Shown here in pieces: positions 60,307-64,000 of a stretch of DNA of 64,000 nt (position 1 is its first letter; every line of letters starts with the position of its first letter). The position numbers and the translations under genes are program-made. The notes under the pieces were generated by a model. That model was given only the letters and a program-made list of their open reading frames with translations, did not search any database and was not told the origin of the DNA. The stretch comes from Pseudomonas sp. TH15 (lineage in GTDB: Bacteria > Pseudomonadota > Gammaproteobacteria > Pseudomonadales > Pseudomonadaceae). The stretch is taken from NCBI RefSeq assembly GCF_016651105.1, contig NZ_JAEKEL010000001.1:3648001-3712000 (forward strand), read 5' to 3'.

Positions 60307-60747
60307 ATGACCTTTGTATTGGCTCAATGGCTGGTGACAATTTTTGCGGTGATCGCCTTGATGCACGTGTATTGGGCGCTGGGTGGGCAGTGGGCGGCGG
60401 CAGTGGTGGTGCCGCAGGTGCCGGTGCGCGGTTTTGTCGCAACGGTGCGTCCGGCGTTCAAACCGTCGGGCTGGCTGACGCTGGTGGTGGCTGCTGCGTT
60501 GTTAACGATTGCTGCGTTGGTGTGTATGCGGGTTGGTTGGGGAATGCCGGCGGTCAGTCACAAAGCGTTGCAATGGGTGATCAGCGCCATCGCGATGCTG
60601 ATGTTTGCCCGGGCAATCGGTGATTCGAACCTTGTAGGGTTCTTCAAGCAGGTCAAGGATTCGAGATTTGCCCGGCTCGACACCTGGGCTTATTCGCCGT
60701 TGTGCGTGGTGTTGGGGGCCGGGTTGTTGGCCGTCGCCTGGGTCTGA
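60307..60747 (+). CDS. DUF3995 family membrane protein
   Basis: 146 residues from the ATG at 60307. Four membrane segments: WLVTIFAVIALMHVYWALGG, WLTLVVAAALLTIAALVCM, ALQWVISAIAMLMFARAIG and YSPLCVVLGAGLLAVAW. The HVYWALGG and LDTWAYSPLC motifs are typical of DUF3995. Function unknown; solitary gene. Confidence 0.85.
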   Translation: MTFVLAQWLVTIFAVIALMHVYWALGGQWAAAVVVPQVPVRGFVATVRPAFKPSGWLTLVVAAALLTIAALVCMRVGWGMPAVSHKALQWVISAIAMLMFARAIGDSNLVGFFKQVKDSRFARLDTWAYSPLCVVLGAGLLAVAWV

Positions 60748-60763
60748 TCGGCAGGTAAAGCAA

Positions 60764-60844
60764 AATCAAAAGATCGCAGCCTTCGGCAGCTCCTATGGGT
60801 GTACACATTCCCCTGTAGGAGCTGCCGAAGGCTGCGATCTTTTC
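60764..60844. repeat. REPIN (TAGGAGCTGCCG type), tail-to-tail
   Basis: Arms GATCGCAGCCTTCGGCAGCT and GTAGGAGCTGCCGAAGGCTG with a short spacer, between the convergent DUF3995 and mnhG genes. Confidence 0.9.
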
Positions 60845-60848
60845 GCAT

Positions 60849-61211
60849 CTAGCTACCGATTTCGGTACGCCGACTACTCACCTCGGCCGGCACATCATCC
60901 CCAGCCATGCGCTTGCGAAACAACGCCGCCCGCGCCAGCAGCAACGTGGTCACCGGCACCGTAATCGCCAACAGAATCGGAATCAGCCAGGCATGCAGCA
61001 CTGGCGCGGACTTGAGCGCCGAAAAGTAAATGATCGACGCCAATGCCACACACCACGCGCCCAAGGTCGAAGCCAGGGCTGGCGGGTGCATGCGCTGGAA
61101 GTAATCCTTCATTCGTAACAACCCGACCGCGCCAATCAGTGCAAACAAACTGCTGAGCACCAGCAGGATCGCCACCGGAATCTCGACCCACAACGACAGT
61201 TCGCCATTCAT
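60849..61211 (-). CDS. mnhG: Cation/proton antiporter subunit G (Mnh/Mrp/Pha type)
   Basis: 120 residues with three membrane segments. The subunit G signature is IGAVGLLRMKDYFQRMHPPA, then LGAWCVALASIIYF. Last gene of the minus-strand operon; its start overlaps the mnhF stop (ATGA). Part of the multi-subunit Na+ or K+/H+ antiporter in the inner membrane. Confidence 0.93.
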   Translation of the reverse strand: MNGELSLWVEIPVAILLVLSSLFALIGAVGLLRMKDYFQRMHPPALASTLGAWCVALASIIYFSALKSAPVLHAWLIPILLAITVPVTTLLLARAALFRKRMAGDDVPAEVSSRRTEIGS

Positions 61212-61486
61212 TCGATCACCTCGCCACGCAGCAGGAATTTGGCCAGGGCAAACGAACCGACGAAGCCGAACAGGGCGATCAGCAGCGCGGCCTCAAAGTA
61301 AGTGTCACTGGCATAACGAATACCCAGCGCCAGCATCATCAGCATGGCGATGATGTACAGATAATCCAGCGCCAGAACCCGGTCCTGGGCCGATGGTCCC
61401 TTGAATAGCCGGATCAGGGTCAGGATCATCGCCAGCGAAAAGATGAACAGGCTCAGCACGATCGCGTTCGACAGCAATTCGCTCAT
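61208..61486 (-). CDS. mnhF: Cation/proton antiporter subunit F
   Basis: 92 residues, three membrane segments. Conserved GPSAQDRVLALDYLYIIAML with the membrane-embedded Asp typical of MrpF/MnhF. ATGA overlaps on both sides give translational coupling with mnhE and mnhG. Confidence 0.93.
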   Translation of the reverse strand: MSELLSNAIVLSLFIFSLAMILTLIRLFKGPSAQDRVLALDYLYIIAMLMMLALGIRYASDTYFEAALLIALFGFVGSFALAKFLLRGEVIE

Positions 61487-61971
61487 TCGAAGATCTCCAT
61501 CAAAGGACGCTCGTAGGCCGACTTGAAGTGCTCGATAAACGACGCCTCGTCATCCAGATCGAACACGTGCAGCAACAGAATGCTGCGGTCCAGCGCCAGT
61601 TCCGACCAGACCGTGCCGGGCACTACCGTACAGATCATTGACAGCGCAGCCAGGCCGTTGGCGTCGCGCAAGTCCAGCGGCACCTTGATGAACGCCGAGC
61701 GCGGTGGCCGTCGACCGGCGTTTAGTACGCCCCAGGCCACGGCGATGTTGGATAGCACCACGTCACGACCGATCAGGAAAAACAACCGCACAATCACCCC
61801 TGGTCGCCGAATCCGGATAGGCAATGGCCGCAATTTGCGCATCATCAACGGCGCGCAAAACCCCAGCATCGCGCCCAACAGCAGATTGCCAGGGCTGATC
61901 GACAGGTTCAGCACCAGCCACAACAGCCACAGTGCCAGGGACAACCACGGCGCAGGAAACAGACGCTTCAT
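61483..61971 (-). CDS. mnhE: Cation/proton antiporter subunit E
   Basis: 162 residues from the ATG at 61969-61971; a longer open frame upstream lies within mnhD and is not used. Two N-terminal membrane segments (WLSLALWLLWLVLNLSISPG) and a cytoplasmic domain with ALSMICTVVPGTVWSELALD, a sequence diagnostic for MnhE/MrpE. Confidence 0.93.
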   Translation of the reverse strand: MKRLFPAPWLSLALWLLWLVLNLSISPGNLLLGAMLGFCAPLMMRKLRPLPIRIRRPGVIVRLFFLIGRDVVLSNIAVAWGVLNAGRRPPRSAFIKVPLDLRDANGLAALSMICTVVPGTVWSELALDRSILLLHVFDLDDEASFIEHFKSAYERPLMEIFE

Positions 61972-63653
61972 GGTTGCACCTCCAGCATCGCCGCTTTCGC
62001 TTCGGGACTTGGGACGGAGCGGGTGCCGAGCACCGCCATCACGTATTGCTCCGGGTTGTTCAAGGCTGTTGCGGCGGCCTGGGTGTAGCGCATCAGCGGT
62101 TCGGCGTTGAAGGTCAGCGCGATGCTCAGCCCCAGCAGGGCGATGATCGGCACGCACTCAAGGCGTCGCAGCAGCGGCGATGGCCGCTCCTCGGGGGTCC
62201 AGAAACGCTGGATACCCAACCGCGAGAAAGCAATCAGCGACGCCAGCCCGGACAGGATCAGCAACGCCAGCAAGCCCCACGCCGCGTTTGATATCGGGAC
62301 GTCACCGCTGTTGCCAATCCCCAGCGGGTTGAGCAGGGCACTGAGCAAACCGAGCTTGCCAATAAACCCGGAGAGCGGCGGCATGCCGATGATCAGCAAG
62401 GCGCAGGCAATGAAACTCAAGCCGAGGAAGGCCATGGTCCAGGGGATCACTTGGCCGACCACGGCTTTCTGTTCGTCGTCGAGGTTGATGCCTTTGGTCG
62501 GTTGCAGGGATTGCGGAGGTCGCGTAATGAGATCGGCGTCGTCGAACAGCGGCATTTCATTGACTGAGCGGGAGCGCTCGATCAACTCGGCCAACAGGAA
62601 CAGCGCACTCAGCGCCAACGTCGAGCTGACCAGGTAGAACAGTGCCGCGCCGATAAGGTTTGGTTGTGCGAAGCCGATGGCCGACAACAGAATCCCGGCC
62701 GACACCAGAATGCTCAGGCTGGCCATGCGTTCCAGCCGTTGCGCGGCAAGAATCGCCACGGCCGCGCAGACGATGGTCGCCATGCCGCCGTAGATCAGCC
62801 AGTCGCCACCAAAGTAGGCGGACGCCCCGGCCTGGCCGGAGAACAGTAGCGTCCACAGTCGCAGCAAGGTGTAGACACCGACCTTGGTCATGATCGCGAA
62901 CATCGCTGCCACTGGCGCACTGGCCGCGGAATAGGCCGGTACCAGCCAGAAGTTCAGCGGCCACATCCCGGCCTTCGCCAAAAACGCCACCGCCAGAATT
63001 GCCGCACCAGCATGCAGCAGGCCGCGATCAGCTTCAGGTACCAGCGGGATTTTCAGCGCCAGGTCGGCCATGTTCAGCGTGCCGGTGACGCCATAGATCA
63101 GTGCCGCGCCAATCAGAAACAGCGACGAGGCCAGCAGGTTGATCGAGATGTAATGCAGCCCCGACGACACCCGTGCCCGGCCCGAACCATGAAGCATCAA
63201 GCCGTAAGACGCGGCCAGCAGCACTTCGAAGAACACGAACAGGTTGAACAGGTCTGCCGTCAGGAATGCGCCGTAAAGGCCCATCAACTGTATCTGGAAC
63301 AGCGCGTGGAAGCTCGAACCGGCGCCGTCCCAACGGGCCATGGCGAACAGCAGGGCGCTGACGCCGATGATCCCGGTCAGCACCAGCATCATCGCCGACA
63401 GACGATCGACCACCAGCACGATGCCGAACGGTAATTGCCAGTTGCCCGGCAGGTACACCCCAATGGAGCCAGGCACGCCGGTGGTTTGCGTCCATTGCAG
63501 CAGCATCACGGAGATGCCCAGGCCCAGCAGGCTGGAGAACAGGTTGATCTTGGCTTTCAGCGGGCGATGTTTCTCGCCGAGCATCAGCATGATGGCGGCG
63601 GTCAGCAGCGGCAGCAGAATCGGTGCGGCGATCAGGTGCGTCATCGCATTCAT
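61968..63653 (-). CDS. mnhD: Cation/proton antiporter subunit D
   Basis: 561 residues, about 14 membrane segments, homologous to complex I NuoM/NuoN. Conserved conduction residues are in FFEVLLAASYGLMLHGSG (Glu in segment 5) and in FLAKAGMWPLNFWLVPAYSA (Lys in segment 7). A hydrophilic insert of about 40 residues (RSRSVNEMPLFDDADLITRP) precedes the last segments. Coupled to mnhC and mnhE by ATGA overlaps. Confidence 0.94.
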   Translation of the reverse strand: MNAMTHLIAAPILLPLLTAAIMLMLGEKHRPLKAKINLFSSLLGLGISVMLLQWTQTTGVPGSIGVYLPGNWQLPFGIVLVVDRLSAMMLVLTGIIGVSALLFAMARWDGAGSSFHALFQIQLMGLYGAFLTADLFNLFVFFEVLLAASYGLMLHGSGRARVSSGLHYISINLLASSLFLIGAALIYGVTGTLNMADLALKIPLVPEADRGLLHAGAAILAVAFLAKAGMWPLNFWLVPAYSAASAPVAAMFAIMTKVGVYTLLRLWTLLFSGQAGASAYFGGDWLIYGGMATIVCAAVAILAAQRLERMASLSILVSAGILLSAIGFAQPNLIGAALFYLVSSTLALSALFLLAELIERSRSVNEMPLFDDADLITRPPQSLQPTKGINLDDEQKAVVGQVIPWTMAFLGLSFIACALLIIGMPPLSGFIGKLGLLSALLNPLGIGNSGDVPISNAAWGLLALLILSGLASLIAFSRLGIQRFWTPEERPSPLLRRLECVPIIALLGLSIALTFNAEPLMRYTQAAATALNNPEQYVMAVLGTRSVPSPEAKAAMLEVQP

Positions 63654-63994
63654 TCTTTAGGCTCCCGGCCATCCACATGGTCGGTACCGGTCAGGCCCCG
63701 AGAGGCCAGCAGCACCACCAGAAACAACGCGGTCATGGCGAAGCTGATCACGATTGCGGTCAACACCAGGGCTTGGGGCAGTGGGTCGGTGTAATGCAGC
63801 AAATCCTGCGGCACGCCGTTCTTGATGATGGGCTCCCTGCCAATGAACAGGCTGCCCATGCTGAAGATGAACAGGTTGACGCCATAAGACAGCAGGCACA
63901 GGCCCATGACCACCTGGAACGTCCGTGGCCGCAGGATCAGCCAGACGCCGGACGCGGCCAGGACGCCGATGGCGATTGCGATGACTTCTTCCAT
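63650..63994 (-). CDS. mnhC: Cation/proton antiporter subunit C
   Basis: 114 residues, three membrane segments, NuoK-like. SYGVNLFIFSMGSLFIGREP and ALVLTAIVISFAMTALFLVV are conserved subunit C parts. Its start overlaps the end of another gene (TGATG at 63992-63996 on the minus strand), most likely the fused subunit AB gene, which lies outside the window. Confidence 0.93.
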   Translation of the reverse strand: MEEVIAIAIGVLAASGVWLILRPRTFQVVMGLCLLSYGVNLFIFSMGSLFIGREPIIKNGVPQDLLHYTDPLPQALVLTAIVISFAMTALFLVVLLASRGLTGTDHVDGREPKE

Positions 63995-64000
63995 CAGACG

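Noticed and set aside
1..64000. CRISPR array
   Set aside because: Repeats present are REP palindromes and the DUF6124 cassettes; none shows regular repeats with unique spacers, and no cas gene is seen.

Overview
The window is chromosomal DNA of a fluorescent-group Pseudomonas. Evidence for this is the high GC content, the dense REP/REPIN palindromes of the types common in P. fluorescens-like genomes, the Pseudomonas-type gene content (DUF6124, DUF2790 and DUF2789 proteins, cynTS with cynR, arsRCH, a Mnh/Pha-type antiporter, AlkC) and a LexA box of the Pseudomonas consensus. Most of the window is ordinary core or flexible chromosome. I saw no tRNA, rRNA, CRISPR array, complete prophage or insertion sequence.

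Layout. 1-6.3 kb: end of a 2-oxoglutarate oxygenase gene, then two ABC importers in one translationally coupled string (MetQNI-like, then RbsACB-like). 6.4-13 kb: envelope genes (CAP-domain protein, SleB-like hydrolase, two divergent L,D-transpeptidases, one frameshifted) and a LysR/MFS efflux pair. 13-16 kb: glutaminase and a ProA-like dehydrogenase. 16-18.6 kb: cyanate detoxification (carbonic anhydrase, DUF2790, cyanase, divergent CynR). 18.7-24.5 kb: small genes, topB behind a LexA box, an orphan serralysin and a DUF427 protein. 24.5-29 kb: MHS transporter, GMC oxidoreductase and a divergent LysR. 29-31 kb: arsR-arsC-arsH without a pump gene. 31-39.4 kb: Rieske oxygenase, MFS, lipoprotein, DUF4287/GNAT/DapF-like cluster, MarR plus FAD monooxygenase, and gabP with a frameshifted tail.

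39.7-49 kb is the accessory island and the most interesting part. It holds an orphan Imm22-like immunity gene and decayed sequence. It then has two copies of a cassette about 1.4 kb long, each made of a structured RNA leader, DUF6124 gene a, a REPIN and DUF6124 gene b. The cassettes flank a predicted type VI secretion phospholipase (Tle1-like, DUF2235) and its DUF2931 lipoprotein immunity partner. Each leader has the layout of phage P4 CI / P1 C4 antisense immunity RNA: an octamer, its complement inside a two-hairpin RNA, and the same octamer again just before the start codon. The octamer differs between copies (TCTGCAAG or TTTGGTAG) and all three sites change together, so the copies look heteroimmune. 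Next comes a low-GC pair, a YfbU-family gene and a 602-residue protein with a C-terminal RNKIAH HEPN motif, which is a candidate abortive-infection or RNase defence module.

49-64 kb returns to ordinary chromosome: alkC, GST, an RpiR regulator, a DksA2-like protein lacking two zinc cysteines, a chemoreceptor, small conserved proteins, an orphan betaine-type binding protein, a TonB receptor pseudogene beside a DUF2946 gene, and the mnhCDEFG part of a cation/proton antiporter operon running off the right edge.

Three genes carry apparent single-base indels in short homopolymers (A6 in an L,D-transpeptidase, C5 in gabP, C3 in a small gene). Part of this may be assembly error and should be checked before biological conclusions are drawn.
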